Assembly: GCA_003141455.1 (NCBI GenBank)
Contig: PLMA01000048.1
Location: forward strand, 54,488 to 118,487
Length of the DNA: 64,000 nt
Reading direction: 5' to 3'
Origin: Chloroflexota bacterium
GTDB taxonomy: Bacteria > Chloroflexota > Limnocylindria > Limnocylindrales > CSP1-4
Shown here: positions 1 through 8,506 of the stretch, piece by piece
How positions within the stretch are numbered: position 1 is the stretch's first letter
Layout of the letters: every line of letters starts with the position of its first letter
Made by a program: the position numbers and the translations under genes
The notes under the pieces: model-generated
What the model was told of the DNA's origin: nothing
The model's database searches: none
Seen by the model: only the letters and a program-made list of their open reading frames with translations

Positions 1-602
1 GCGTTGCGCTTGTGGCGGTCGCCGCCCAGTCGGCTGTTGCGCTTCCAGATGGCGGTCGCCGCGTCCAGCGAGCGCTCGGCGGAGGCCCGCTCGTCCGCGC
101 CGAGGTCCTCGGGAACGGCCTTGCGGATGCCGTCGGCGAGGGCGCGGACGTCGAGCAGCGACACGCCGCGACGACGATAGATCGGCGCGATCCACTCCGC
201 GTACTCGACCAGCCAGCGCGGGTTGTCGCTGTCGAGGCACATCGCCAGCCGCTCGATCAGAAGCTCCGCGTCCCGCAGCAGGTGGCGCAGGCCGACTTCG
301 TCGTAACGGGTCTCGATCGTCGGGTCCTTCTCGATCGCGTCCTCGAGGGCCCGCGCCGCGAACCGGGCCGTCTCGAGACGAAGCTTGGCGGCGGCCTCCG
401 GAAAGCCGGCTCTCATGTTCACCGGCGCCAGACCGAGGTTCGGATGACGGTGCGTCGCGGCGGCGGTCGGCTTCGAGACCGCGAGGCCGGTCTTGGTCCC
501 GGCGCTCCGGACGAGCTTGACCTGCTTGGCGGGCGCGGCTGCCTTGGCAGGCGCGGCGGCCTTGGCGGCCGGCTTTCGTCTGGAGGCGCGGCTCTCTGTC
601 AC
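1..602 (-). CDS. Hypothetical protein, 3' end cut by the window edge
   Basis: This leftward reading frame is missing from the ORF track because it runs off the window. It opens at a GTG at 602 with a basic Ala/Lys/Pro-rich head (KPAAKAAAPAKAAAPAK), then a helical, charged, soluble region beginning at an internal Met (MRAGFPEAAAKLRLETARF) and including DNPRWLVEYAEWIAPIYRRR. The composition of this second part looks like genuine protein, and the overlapping plus-strand ORFs look like shadows. I do not recognise the family. The Lys/Ala-rich head recalls disordered tails seen elsewhere in this window. The true start could be the Met at 420 or the GTG; the C-terminus is unseen. Confidence 0.6.
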   Translation of the reverse strand, partial: MTESRASRRKPAAKAAAPAKAAAPAKQVKLVRSAGTKTGLAVSKPTAAATHRHPNLGLAPVNMRAGFPEAAAKLRLETARFAARALEDAIEKDPTIETRYDEVGLRHLLRDAELLIERLAMCLDSDNPRWLVEYAEWIAPIYRRRGVSLLDVRALADGIRKAVPEDLGADERASAERSLDAATAIWKRNSRLGGDRHKRN

Positions 603-756
603 GCGGCAAAGGATAGCCGCAGGCGCCACGATCCGCAGCCTGAGGCTCAGCCTGAGGCGAGTCCGGCCCGCACCGAGGTCCGCCCTCCTGCGATTCGGTG
701 TGTTCCAGCGCTCGACGCCGGGCGTTCTCGTCATCGCCGAGTGGTGAGCGTGGTCT

Positions 757-1098
757 CTATCCACCCAGCACGGCATCCGCCGCGGTCTTGAAGCGGAGCC
801 AGTCCGTTCGGCCGTCCGCGAGCGCTCGCTCCCCATCCGACGTCAACCTGTAGTAGCGGCGCCGCGGCGCGCCCGACCCAACGTCCACCCAATGCCCGCC
901 GATCAACCCGTCCCGCTCGAGCCGCCGCAGGGCCGGGTAGACGGTCCCCTCCGGCAGGTCGATGTCCCCCTCGCTCGCCCGCCGCAGCTCCGCCACGATC
1001 TCGTAGCCATACATCTCGCGCCGCCCCAGCAAGGCCAGGATGAGCAGCCCGAACTCACCGCGCGAGAGCTGCGGGCCGGTCTCGTGCACGTCACTCAT
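757..1098 (-). CDS. PadR family transcriptional regulator
   Basis: A 113-aa winged-helix protein of the PadR type. The signature is clear: LILALLGRREMYGYEIVAEL, then PEGTVYPALRRLERDGLI and the basic wing GAPRRRYYRLTSDGERAL. PadR proteins bind palindromic operators as dimers and usually repress adjacent genes for membrane or efflux proteins. Its ATG overlaps the stop of the upstream membrane gene by 4 nt (ATGA), so the two are translationally coupled. The operon therefore encodes two PadR proteins, one on each side of the HAAS-domain membrane protein. The 509-aa ORF in the track is this gene plus a spurious upstream extension in the wrong frame of its neighbour. Confidence 0.9.
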   Translation of the reverse strand: MSDVHETGPQLSRGEFGLLILALLGRREMYGYEIVAELRRASEGDIDLPEGTVYPALRRLERDGLIGGHWVDVGSGAPRRRYYRLTSDGERALADGRTDWLRFKTAADAVLGG

Positions 1099-2405
1099 GG
1101 CCCGATCACGTAGAGCTGCGAAACGGTGTGGCCCACGGCCGTCTGGCCGCAGCCGGCGGTCGCCTGGAGGTAGAACCGCTCCAGGTGGTCGTAGCCGAAA
1201 GTGATGGGGGTGATGTCGGCCAGTCCCGGAGCGACCGAGTAGTTCGACGTCACCTCGTAGCGATGTCCGGCCTCGAAGCTTGCGCTGTCCGGCAGGGCCG
1301 TGACTGATCGGCCGTCCTGCCCGGTCGACCCGAAAGCCAGAGGCGCGCCGTCGGTGGTGTCGCGCCCGGTGGCGGCTCGAGTGAGCTGCGGCGTGATCAT
1401 CGGGATGCCGTTGGGCCGGGCCCCCTCGACGGCGAGTGCGATCTCGTCGGCCGGGCCGCCGCCCTGGAGGGCGTCGACGAGGCCAGTCGGCCACACGTCT
1501 GTGCGTTTGAACAGGAATGAGGCCGTTACGTCGACCCCACTGACCTCGCCCGAGGCCGACCGGGTGCAGGCGACAGTCAGCCCCACCTGCATGTCCGCCG
1601 GCCCGATCTGGGTTGGGTCGTGGAGACTGAGGGCGACGGCGGGCATGGCCGACCCGACGATCATCATGGCCCCAATGCCGACGAGGAGTCGCCGCGGAAC
1701 CGGCCGCTCGTACATCCAGGCCGACAGTGACCGCAGGCGGAGATCCCGCCAGCTCGACAGAGGGCGCAGCCGCAACGGCCAGGAGAAGGCCAGGCAAACG
1801 ATCCCAAGCCCAGCGCCAGCGCCGACAAGGCTTGCGGGCAGCCCCGGCGGGTTCGCCCACCACAGGACGCCGAGCCACCAGAACAACAGCCCCAGCTCGA
1901 GCCGGGCGAAACCCAGAGCCCACCGCTGTCGCGCGCGGTAGGCCTGGAAGACCAGGGACGCGGCAGTGAATGCGGTCAGGGTCCCGCTGAACCCGATCGC
2001 GGCCCGGAGCGGCGTCCAGCTCATTAGCGCCGCTGCCTGCCCGTAGGCCATTGCCCAGAACGTCGTGAAGAGCAGGAAGTAGATCACCCAGTAGGCGCGC
2101 GGCTTCCCCTTCGCGTCCGTGACGGTCGGAACCAGGACGCCGATCGTGCTGGCGTACAGACGCGAGTGGTAGGCCAGCGTCACGTCCCGGCCAAGGCGGG
2201 CGGGCTCGCCGAACGAACGGATCGCCTGGTCCGCCGCGGCCTCCTCGTCCAGACCGGAGGCCAGCGCATCCTGCCAGCGCTGCCACAGGTGCCCGTACAG
2301 CTCTTCGGCCAGGTCGTCGCGGTCGCGTCTGCGGAATGCGGCGCCGTTCAAGATCGACTCGACGTGGGCGGCCAGTCGCGCCTCGATGCCCGGCGGCTCA
2401 TTCAT
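1095..2405 (-). CDS. HAAS-domain multi-pass membrane protein (PadR-associated)
   Basis: A 436-aa protein. Residues about 1-90 (IEARLAAHVESILNGAAFRR to FGEPARLGRDVTLAYHSRLYA) form a charged helical module resembling the HAAS/permease-prefix domains that accompany PadR regulators. Several hydrophobic segments follow (about 110-300), including WVIYFLLFTTFWAMAYGQAA and LLFWWLGVLWWANPPGLPASL. A C-terminal part of about 150 residues is soluble and probably extracytoplasmic. The start is the ATG at 2405, which overlaps the upstream PadR stop by 4 nt; the longer ORF in the track begins inside that gene. Its function is unknown. In this family the HAAS module is thought to transmit a signal between the membrane part and the regulator. 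Confidence 0.75.
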   Translation of the reverse strand: MNEPPGIEARLAAHVESILNGAAFRRRDRDDLAEELYGHLWQRWQDALASGLDEEAAADQAIRSFGEPARLGRDVTLAYHSRLYASTIGVLVPTVTDAKGKPRAYWVIYFLLFTTFWAMAYGQAAALMSWTPLRAAIGFSGTLTAFTAASLVFQAYRARQRWALGFARLELGLLFWWLGVLWWANPPGLPASLVGAGAGLGIVCLAFSWPLRLRPLSSWRDLRLRSLSAWMYERPVPRRLLVGIGAMMIVGSAMPAVALSLHDPTQIGPADMQVGLTVACTRSASGEVSGVDVTASFLFKRTDVWPTGLVDALQGGGPADEIALAVEGARPNGIPMITPQLTRAATGRDTTDGAPLAFGSTGQDGRSVTALPDSASFEAGHRYEVTSNYSVAPGLADITPITFGYDHLERFYLQATAGCGQTAVGHTVSQLYVIGP

Positions 2406-2758
2406 GACCGGGCCGCCGATCCGGAAAGGAGCAGGTTGGGGTTTGGCTCGCTCAGCGCCCCGCGGGCCGCCACGCGTTCGCCCTTTGGCGTGAGGCTGTA
2501 GTAGCGCCGACGCGGAGCGCCCTCGCCAACGTCCACCCATTGCGTCAGAGCCAGTCCGTGGCGCTCGAGCCATCTGAGCGCAGGGTAGACGGACCCTTCC
2601 GGCCACTCCGGGCTCTCAACAGCGGGCGACCGGGGAGACAGTGCGGCTGCGATCTCGAGGCCGTAGGCCTCCTTGCGAACGAGGACGCCCAGAACGAGCC
2701 GTCGAAGCTCCACTGGCGACGTCTGGCGATCCAATTGGTCCCTGCGGCTCTCAGCCAA
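2402..2758 (-). CDS. PadR family transcriptional regulator, first gene of operon
   Basis: A 118-aa PadR winged-helix protein: LRRLVLGVLVRKEAYGLEIA, PEGSVYPALRWLERHGLALT and the wing GAPRRRYYSLTPKGERVA. It is about half identical by eye to the second PadR at the end of the same operon, which suggests duplication. A perfect 9-bp inverted repeat lies 10 bp before its ATG, so autorepression of the three-gene operon is likely. Its stop overlaps the next ATG by 4 nt. The ligand is unknown. Confidence 0.9.
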   Translation of the reverse strand: MAESRRDQLDRQTSPVELRRLVLGVLVRKEAYGLEIAAALSPRSPAVESPEWPEGSVYPALRWLERHGLALTQWVDVGEGAPRRRYYSLTPKGERVAARGALSEPNPNLLLSGSAARS

Positions 2759-2768
2759 GGCGTTCTCC

Positions 2769-2791
2769 TGTACCTAGAGACCCTAGGTACA
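2769..2791. promoter_or_regulatory. Perfect inverted repeat, candidate PadR operator
   Basis: TGTACCTAG, 5-nt spacer AGACC, CTAGGTACA: a perfect 9+9 palindrome. It ends 10 bp upstream of the first PadR ATG and is AT-richer than its surroundings. Its position over the expected promoter or 5' end fits an autorepressor operator. That PadR binds here is inferred from position and from the habit of the family. Confidence 0.75.
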
Positions 2792-2873
2792 GACGCCGAC
2801 AGTGTCAACGTCAGAATGTCCCCGTCGGGGAGCCGACCCTGCGCTCGCCCGCGTAAGCCAGCGCGTTCGCCGA

Positions 2874-3806
2874 TCAGGACCGCGGGCGTGTTCGGGAGGA
2901 CAGCGCCCCGGCAAGAGAAGTGGCGTCGATCCAACTCTCCCGGGCCGCCCGCAGGGCCATCGTCAGCGGTCCGGGCTTGCCCGTTCCGACAGGTCGACCG
3001 TCCAGCGACACGACCGGAACGACCCCTGCGATGCTCGAGCAGATGGCGGCCTCGTCGGCCTCCAGGGCGTCCTCCAGGCGGAGGTCCTGTTCCACCGTGC
3101 GGAGACCGACGGCGCCGCCATGCTCCACCAGCCAGGCCCGTGCCGTCCCGGCCAGCAGCCCCGTCCCCAGGCGGGGAGTGGCACAGACGTCGCCGCGGAT
3201 CAGCAACACGTTGGATGTCGTCGCCTCGGTGATGCGGCCGTCCGTGGTCAGGAAGATGGCGTCGTCCGCGCCGGCCCGCCGGGCCTCGAGGCGGGCGTAA
3301 ACCAGCTCCGCGCGCGATGTCGTCTTGATGCCCGAGATCGGGGAACTGGGATCCCGGCGGATCACGCTCGTAACGAGCCGCAGGCCGTCCGCCAGCGTTG
3401 CGGCGCCGGGCGGATTGAACGGCCAGGCCTGGATTGCGACCGACGCCGTCCCGCCCGAGTGGGGCGCCACGCCTCGAGTGGGATCGAAACCGCGGCTTAT
3501 CGTGAGGCGAATCGCGGCGTCGCCGGGCGGCTCGACTCCGTCCCAGCCCTCGGCCGCGAGCAGCTCGGAGATCCCGGCAGCGATCGCCTCGTCACCGTAG
3601 GGGATCTCCAGGCCCATCGACGAGAGGCCGCGGTGCAGCCGGGCGATGTGGCCCTCCAGTTCGATCGGCACGCCACGCCGGGCCCGCAGGGCCTCGAAGA
3701 CGCCGTCGCCCAGCTGGAAGCCCCGGTCGTAGGCGGAGAGATGAGCCACGTCGGAGGGCAGCAGGCGGCCGTTGAGCCAGATGTGGGTCGCGACGGGTGC
3801 AGTCAC
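2874..3806 (-). CDS. Class IV (branched-chain/D-amino acid-type) aminotransferase
   Basis: A PLP fold-type IV enzyme of 310 aa from the GTG at 3806. This start is preferred because GGAG lies 6 nt upstream and it gives the usual THIWLNGRLLP beginning; the track's ATG adds 21 atypical residues. Diagnostic parts are YDRGFQLGDGVFEALRA, the lysine region SGIKTTSRAELVYARLEA, GRITEATTSNVLLIRGD and TPRLGTGLLAGTAR. The family includes branched-chain aminotransferase, D-alanine aminotransferase and 4-amino-4-deoxychorismate lyase. Sequence alone does not separate them here, although its length is nearer IlvE and the lyases. It appears to be a single-gene unit. Confidence 0.85.
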   Translation of the reverse strand: MTAPVATHIWLNGRLLPSDVAHLSAYDRGFQLGDGVFEALRARRGVPIELEGHIARLHRGLSSMGLEIPYGDEAIAAGISELLAAEGWDGVEPPGDAAIRLTISRGFDPTRGVAPHSGGTASVAIQAWPFNPPGAATLADGLRLVTSVIRRDPSSPISGIKTTSRAELVYARLEARRAGADDAIFLTTDGRITEATTSNVLLIRGDVCATPRLGTGLLAGTARAWLVEHGGAVGLRTVEQDLRLEDALEADEAAICSSIAGVVPVVSLDGRPVGTGKPGPLTMALRAARESWIDATSLAGALSSRTRPRS

Positions 3807-4055
3807 GCGCGTCTCCAGAGGCCGGGAGAGAGGGGGGCGCTCAGCCGAGAGGGAAGCGGAGCGCCCCATGGACCGCGACGGCGCGAGTGGTCGTGGCCTC
3901 CGCGGCGACCCGCGAGTTCTGGCTCCTGGATCGGTTGGTCGGTCGGGTTGCCCGCTCCGTCAGTGGGAAATGATAGTTGCGATCCTGAGAAGGCCGCACG
4001 GCCGGTTCCTTGAACGCCGCGCCCCGAACCGGTGACTCACTTCGCGATAGAGAAT

Positions 4056-4087
4056 CGCGGCGGCGCCGAGGAGGCAGCGCCGCCGCG
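4056..4087 (-). terminator. GC-rich stem-loop after the ABC exporter genes
   Basis: An 11-bp perfect stem, CGCGGCGGCGC pairing with GCGCCGCCGCG, with a 10-nt loop, about 30 bp beyond the stop of the ATPase gene. Read leftward it is followed by ATTCTCTATCG, not by a clean U-tract. It may therefore be a weak terminator or a 3'-end stabiliser. Confidence 0.45.
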
Positions 4088-4117
4088 TGGGGATCGCTGT
4101 GAGAAGCGTGGCTGATG

Positions 4118-4864
4118 TCAGGCCGGGACGGCCACGGCCGGCGCCGCCATCACGGGCGCTCCGGCGCCCGTGATGGCGGTGCGGATTCGTCCGTCGCGCA
4201 TCCGGATGACCCGGTCGCAGGCCTCGCCTACCTCTGAGTCGTGGGTCACGAGGACGATCGTCTGGCCGTGCTCGCGGTTGAACTGGCGGAGCAGCGCGAG
4301 GATCTCGGCGCTGCGTTCGGAGTCGAGGTTGCCGGTCGGCTCGTCGGCCAGGATGATCTCCGGCTTGTTGACGAGGGCCCGAGCGACGGCCACGCGCTGC
4401 TGCTCGCCGCCGGAGAGCTCGGACGGCTTGTGGTCGGCGCGGTCGGCCAGACCCACGAGGGCGAGAGCCGCGACACCGGCCTGCTTGGCCTGCTTGCCAC
4501 CGATCCCGGCGTAGTCGCAGGCGAGGGTGACGTTCTCGAGCGCGGTGAGGGTCGGGACTAGGTTGAAGTCCTGGAACACGAAGCCCATGCGGCGGGCACG
4601 GATCTTGGTCCGAGCGTTGTCCGAGAGGCTGGCCATGTTCTCGCCGCCGATGTAGAGCTCGGGGGCGGGGCCGTGGTTCGGGTCGGGAGCGTGGAGCAGG
4701 CCCAGGATGTGCATGAGGGTGCTCTTGCCCGATCCCGACGGGCCCATGATCGCCACCATCTCGCCCTTTTCGATCACGACCTCGACGCCCTTCAGGGCTT
4801 CGACGGTGTTCTTTCGGCTGAGGCGATAGGTCTTGCGGAGGTTTCGACCTTCGAGGATTGCCAT
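4118..4864 (-). CDS. ABC transporter ATP-binding protein (MacB/LolD type)
   Basis: A 248-aa ATPase with Walker A (GPSGSGKS), Q-loop ([18 protein letters not shown]), signature [15 protein letters not shown], Walker B ([13 protein letters not shown]) and switch His (VLVTHD). It belongs to the LolD/MacB/FtsE-like group that works with FtsX-fold permeases in exporting peptides or lipids, or in mechanotransmission at the envelope. It follows the permease gene by 72 bp in the same direction and probably forms its complex. The C-terminal tail ([18 protein letters not shown]) is low complexity and is encoded by a 16-bp perfect hairpin. Confidence 0.93.
   Translation of the reverse strand: MAILEGRNLRKTYRLSRKNTVEALKGVEVVIEKGEMVAIMGPSGSGKSTLMHILGLLHAPDPNHGPAPELYIGGENMASLSDNARTKIRARRMGFVFQDFNLVPTLTALENVTLACDYAGIGGKQAKQAGVAALALVGLADRADHKPSELSGGEQQRVAVARALVNKPEIILADEPTGNLDSERSAEILALLRQFNREHGQTIVLVTHDSEVGEACDRVIRMRDGRIRTAITGAGAPVMAAPAVAVPA
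4144..4179. repeat. 16-bp perfect inverted repeat inside the 3' end of the ATPase gene
   Basis: CGCCATCACGGGCGC and its exact complement flank the loop TCCG, giving a 16-bp stem entirely within the last 25 codons of the ATP-binding protein gene. It would form a very stable hairpin in mRNA of either strand. No U-tract follows. Confidence 0.7.
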
Positions 4865-4936
4865 CGTGGAGTCTCCTTGGGTGCGGGTCGCGCGAGGCGG
4901 CCCCGATAAGTTCAGGTGGGTCGAGCAGACGGGGGG

Positions 4937-6106
4937 CTATTCGTAACGCAGTGCGGTCACCGGATCGAGCCTGGACGCACTCCAGGCCGGGACGAAGCCC
5001 GCTGCCGCGCCCAGGATCGTGGCGAAGGCAACGGACGAGAAGGCCGTGCCAAAGGTCAGGTCGAAGAGGATCGTGGATGACTCGCGGCCGGCGTCATTGC
5101 CCATCGTCGTGATCACGAAGCCCAGCGCCAGGCCAAGCAGGCCGCCGATGAGTCCGATGATCGCCGACTCGATGACTATCTCGCGGCGGATGCGCCAGCG
5201 AGAAGCGCCAATCGCGCGCTTGATGCCGATCTCTCGGGTGCGTTCCGCGACGGACATGGCCATGGTGTTGATGACCGATAGGCCGCCGATGATCAGGCTC
5301 AGCAAGCCGATGCCGATCAGGATCGCGTTGAGCATCGAGGTCGCGGCACCGATCTGCTGGTCGAAGTCCTTGCCGGTCATCGTGCTGATGCCCGCGACCT
5401 TGGCGTCGATCTCATTGGCGACCGCCTCGGGGTCGGTCCCCGGCTTCGGGTACACGACCAGGCCGGTCGCGATCTCATACGTGTTGAGCTTGTCGGCGAC
5501 CAGCGCCGGCAGCGTCTTGACGTACAACTCCTGGGCTGCAACCATCGGAACCATCGCCGAGTTGTCGGGCGCCGTAAGCGTGGGCTCGAGGATCCCTACG
5601 ACCTTGAAGTCGACGTTGCGAAGGGTGACCGTGTCGCCAACCTTGGCCTTCTTCTGGCGCGCCAGGTCGGACCCCAGGACAACTACGTTGCTGCCTTCGT
5701 CCGAGGGCAGGAGGGCGCGACCCGTCGCGTAGTGCATCGCGAACTTCTCGCGTCCCTGATCGGCGTTGGCGACGGACCCCTGGATCATCGAGGGCGTGCC
5801 CATCGAGACGCCGCTGACCTCGTCGCTCAGGAGCATCGAGACGCCTGGCACGACGACGTCCACCCCTTTGAGCGGAGAGATCTGCGCGACCATCCTGGTC
5901 GAGAGGACGCCGCCGAGGCCCATGAATCCGCCCTTGGCGCTGACGGTGATCTTGTCCTTGTAGTAGTCGCTGCCGCCCTTGACCAGCGCGTCGATCTTGT
6001 TGGCCATCGAGCCGAAGACCACCAGGGCCATGATCCCGATCATGATTCCGGTAATCGTCAGCGTGGAGCGGAGCTTGCGGCGACCGAGGTCTCGCACTAG
6101 TCGCAT
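4937..6106 (-). CDS. ABC transporter permease, MacB/FtsX family
   Basis: A 389-aa protein with the four-helix MacB layout. An N-terminal helix (LRSTLTITGIMIGIMALVVFGS) is followed by an extracytoplasmic MacB_PCD domain of about 220 residues, then three C-terminal helices in the FtsX domain, including AILIGIGLLSLIIGGLSVINTM. The coupling stretch RTREIGIKRAIGASRWRIRREI and the ending PAWSASRLDPVTALRYE are family hallmarks. With the next gene it forms an exporter or envelope-stress ABC complex. A kinase/regulator pair lies 194 bp upstream in the same direction, which suggests signal-dependent expression. Confidence 0.93.
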   Translation of the reverse strand: MRLVRDLGRRKLRSTLTITGIMIGIMALVVFGSMANKIDALVKGGSDYYKDKITVSAKGGFMGLGGVLSTRMVAQISPLKGVDVVVPGVSMLLSDEVSGVSMGTPSMIQGSVANADQGREKFAMHYATGRALLPSDEGSNVVVLGSDLARQKKAKVGDTVTLRNVDFKVVGILEPTLTAPDNSAMVPMVAAQELYVKTLPALVADKLNTYEIATGLVVYPKPGTDPEAVANEIDAKVAGISTMTGKDFDQQIGAATSMLNAILIGIGLLSLIIGGLSVINTMAMSVAERTREIGIKRAIGASRWRIRREIVIESAIIGLIGGLLGLALGFVITTMGNDAGRESSTILFDLTFGTAFSSVAFATILGAAAGFVPAWSASRLDPVTALRYE

Positions 6107-6300
6107 CGGTTGGACTCCTTGTCTTGGTTGAATCGCTTGTCGGTTCGAGGACGCCGTGGGGGCGTCTTTGTCTTCTTACCGAAAGCTACGAGAACGAACC
6201 CGCCCCGCCGTCGTCCGAGATGGCGAAACGGGACTCGTCTTGGGGTTGAAAGGAGCCTCATCCCTGCGGATGACGAGCACGCCGGCAGGAGGGCGAAGCC

Positions 6301-6957
6301 TCAGATCAGGCCGGTCTCGTAGGCGAGGATCACCACCTGGACGCGGTCGCGCAGATCCAGCTTCCCAAGGATCCGGGACACGTGGGTCTTGACGGTCGTC
6401 TCAGAGACCACGAGCTTCTCGGCTATCTCAGCGTTGGAGAGGCCGCGAGCTACGAGCTTCAGGACCTCCATCTCTCGCTCCGTCAGCTCGGAGAGTGCCG
6501 GGATCGTGTTGTCGTGGGCGGGCGGCAGGCGGCTTGCGACCCGATCCAGGAGGCGCCGCGTAACCGAGGGCGCCAGCAAAGCCTCACCTGCGGCGATGAC
6601 GCGGATCGCTTCGACCAGATCCTCGGCCGGAGCGTCCTTGAGCAGGAAACCGCTCGCGCCGGCCCGCAGCGACTCGACCACGTACTCGTCCAGGCCGAAG
6701 GTCGTGAGCATCAGGACCTTCAGCGGGTCCTCGACTCCCGGTCCCGCCAGGGCGCGAGTGGCCTGGATCCCGTCCATCCCGGGCATTCGGATATCCATGA
6801 GCACGACGTCCGGGCGAAGGCGGCGGGCCAGCTCCACGGCCGTGGCTCCGTCGCCGGCCTCGCCTACGACCTGCAGGTCCGGTTCAGCCGAGAGGATCAT
6901 GCGGAACCCGGTCCGCAGCAGCGGCTGGTCGTCGACCAGTAGTACGCGGATCGTCAC
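6301..6957 (-). CDS. NarL/LuxR-type response regulator
   Basis: 218 aa. The receiver domain (1-120) has the acidic pair in LLVDDQPLLRTGFRM, the phospho-acceptor Asp in DVVLMDIRMPGMDG, the conserved Thr in KVLMLTTF and Lys in GFLLKDAPAEDL. A C-terminal LuxR helix-turn-helix follows (LTEREMEVLKLVARGLSNAEIAEKL). The start is a GTG that overlaps the stop of the upstream kinase gene, so the pair is translationally coupled. The downstream ABC exporter is the likeliest target. Confidence 0.95.
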   Translation of the reverse strand: MTIRVLLVDDQPLLRTGFRMILSAEPDLQVVGEAGDGATAVELARRLRPDVVLMDIRMPGMDGIQATRALAGPGVEDPLKVLMLTTFGLDEYVVESLRAGASGFLLKDAPAEDLVEAIRVIAAGEALLAPSVTRRLLDRVASRLPPAHDNTIPALSELTEREMEVLKLVARGLSNAEIAEKLVVSETTVKTHVSRILGKLDLRDRVQVVILAYETGLI

Positions 6958-8354
6958 GCCTCACCACCCGGCTCGCCCCGGCCGGGGCCCCGGCCCTCCT
7001 CCGGGGCGCGGTGCGGCGGCACTACGCGCATCAGCATCGGGGGCACGACGTGCGGTGCCACCAGCGAGCCGGCGCGACCTGGCTTGCGGGCCGGTCGCTC
7101 TCTGTGGTCGGCCGCCGGCGCCTGCCTCAAGGCTGCCAGCGACGCGTCTCGCTCCAGCCTGGCTCGGGCCGCGTCGTCCGGCTCGAGCGGCATGCGGGCG
7201 AAGACGCGGTAACCGCCGGGGAAGACCGGGCCGGTCTGCAGCACGCCGCCATACAGGGCAACCCGCTCTTTCATGCCGATGAGGCCGTGGCCGCCGCTCG
7301 CGTCCGGCGCCAGCAGTGGGGCCGCGGCGCCTCGTCCGTCGTCTGTCACCTCGATCTCGAGGTAATCGTCGCCGTATCGAACACTCACGCAGGCCGTCGC
7401 CTTGCCGCCGTGCTTGACAGTGTTGGTCAGCGCTTCCTGGACGATTCTGTACGCCGCCAGGTCCATGCCGGCCGGGAGGCAGCACGCGTCGCCCTCGACC
7501 TTCAGTTCGACAGGCAGACCGACGTCGCGAACCTGGGAGATCAACCTGTCCAGTTCTGCCAGTCCGGGCTGAGGGCCCATGCCCGGGTCGTCCTCGCGCA
7601 GCACTTCGAGCATTCGGCGCATCTCAGTCAGAGCCGTGCGGCCCGCGGCTTCCACGGCCGCCAGGGCCGTCCGGGCGGCCGCCGGGTCCTTCTCCGCGAT
7701 TCGCCTCGCGCCGGCCGCCTGCACCACCATGACGCTGACGTGGTGAGCCACGACGTCATGCAGCTCGCGGGCGATGCGAGCCCGTTCCTCGGTCACGGCC
7801 TGGGCCGCCTTCTCTTCACGCTCGCGCTCGAGCTCGATGGCTCGGTCTTCCAGTTGCCGCGTGTAGGCGCGCCGGACTCGCAGGTTGTCGCCAATGAGCC
7901 AGGCCAGACCGAAGGAGAGGTAGGTCCCGGTCAGGCTCGCCGTCCATCCCGCGGACGAGAAGGCCGCATAGGAAGCCAGGCTGACCAGGATTCCGGCGGC
8001 GGTGATGGCTGCGGCTACCGTCGCGCGACGGCGCGGCTCGTTGGCGGCCACCGTGTAGAAGGCAAGGAAGACACCGAATTGGCCGTTCGATTGCGGATAG
8101 CCGAGCAGGCTGTAGAAGGTGATGGCAAGCCCGGTGACGATCAGGATTCGCATCGGGTTGCGACGGCGGACCGCGACGGGGAGCGTCTGGAGAATGAGCA
8201 GCGGGACGCTGAGGGCGTCGAGTTGCGCATTGTTGAAGCCGGCCGTGGAGAGCGCCAACACGGTGAGGGCGATGGCCATGGCTACGTCCGCGTAGTCCTG
8301 GTTCCATCGCAGGCGCCCCAGGTCAATCCGCGGGATTGCGATAGCGCGTTGCAT
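6954..8354 (-). CDS. Sensor histidine kinase, HisKA_3/HATPase_c
   Basis: 466 aa from the ATG at 8354 (MQRAIAIPRIDLGRLRW); the track's 44-residue extension is Arg/Ala-rich shadow. An N-terminal membrane domain of several helices (about 20-160) carries the signal input. The HisKA_3 motif with phospho-accepting His follows (RARIARELHDVVAHHVSVMV), then a HATPase domain (AAYRIVQEALTNTVKHG; VTDDGRGA; GHGLIGMKERVALYGG). The architecture matches DesK/LiaS-type kinases paired with NarL regulators. The C-terminal tail of about 75 residues past the ATPase fold is Arg/Pro/Gly-rich and probably disordered. Confidence 0.92.
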   Translation of the reverse strand: MQRAIAIPRIDLGRLRWNQDYADVAMAIALTVLALSTAGFNNAQLDALSVPLLILQTLPVAVRRRNPMRILIVTGLAITFYSLLGYPQSNGQFGVFLAFYTVAANEPRRRATVAAAITAAGILVSLASYAAFSSAGWTASLTGTYLSFGLAWLIGDNLRVRRAYTRQLEDRAIELEREREEKAAQAVTEERARIARELHDVVAHHVSVMVVQAAGARRIAEKDPAAARTALAAVEAAGRTALTEMRRMLEVLREDDPGMGPQPGLAELDRLISQVRDVGLPVELKVEGDACCLPAGMDLAAYRIVQEALTNTVKHGGKATACVSVRYGDDYLEIEVTDDGRGAAAPLLAPDASGGHGLIGMKERVALYGGVLQTGPVFPGGYRVFARMPLEPDDAARARLERDASLAALRQAPAADHRERPARKPGRAGSLVAPHVVPPMLMRVVPPHRAPEEGRGPGRGEPGGEA

Positions 8355-8506
8355 GATCGCACGGTACGCCGCGTCCGCTCTCCGTGCATCGGCCGCGCGC
8401 ACGATCCGGGCTGCTTCTCGCGGCGGATCGGGCTCGGCCCCGTCCCGAGCCGCGGGCCCGCCCCGGCAGCGGCTGAGAGAACCCACGCGTTCTGGCAGGC
8501 CGCAGG

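Noticed and set aside
757-2286. 509-aa leftward ORF
   Set aside because: Only the last 113 residues (PadR) are real; the rest is an out-of-frame reading of the HAAS membrane gene.
6150-6176. Hairpin GACGCC-GTGGG-GGCGTC followed by TTTGTCTTC between the response regulator and ABC permease genes
   Set aside because: Terminator-like only on the plus strand, where no gene precedes it; a 6-bp stem is expected by chance at this GC content.
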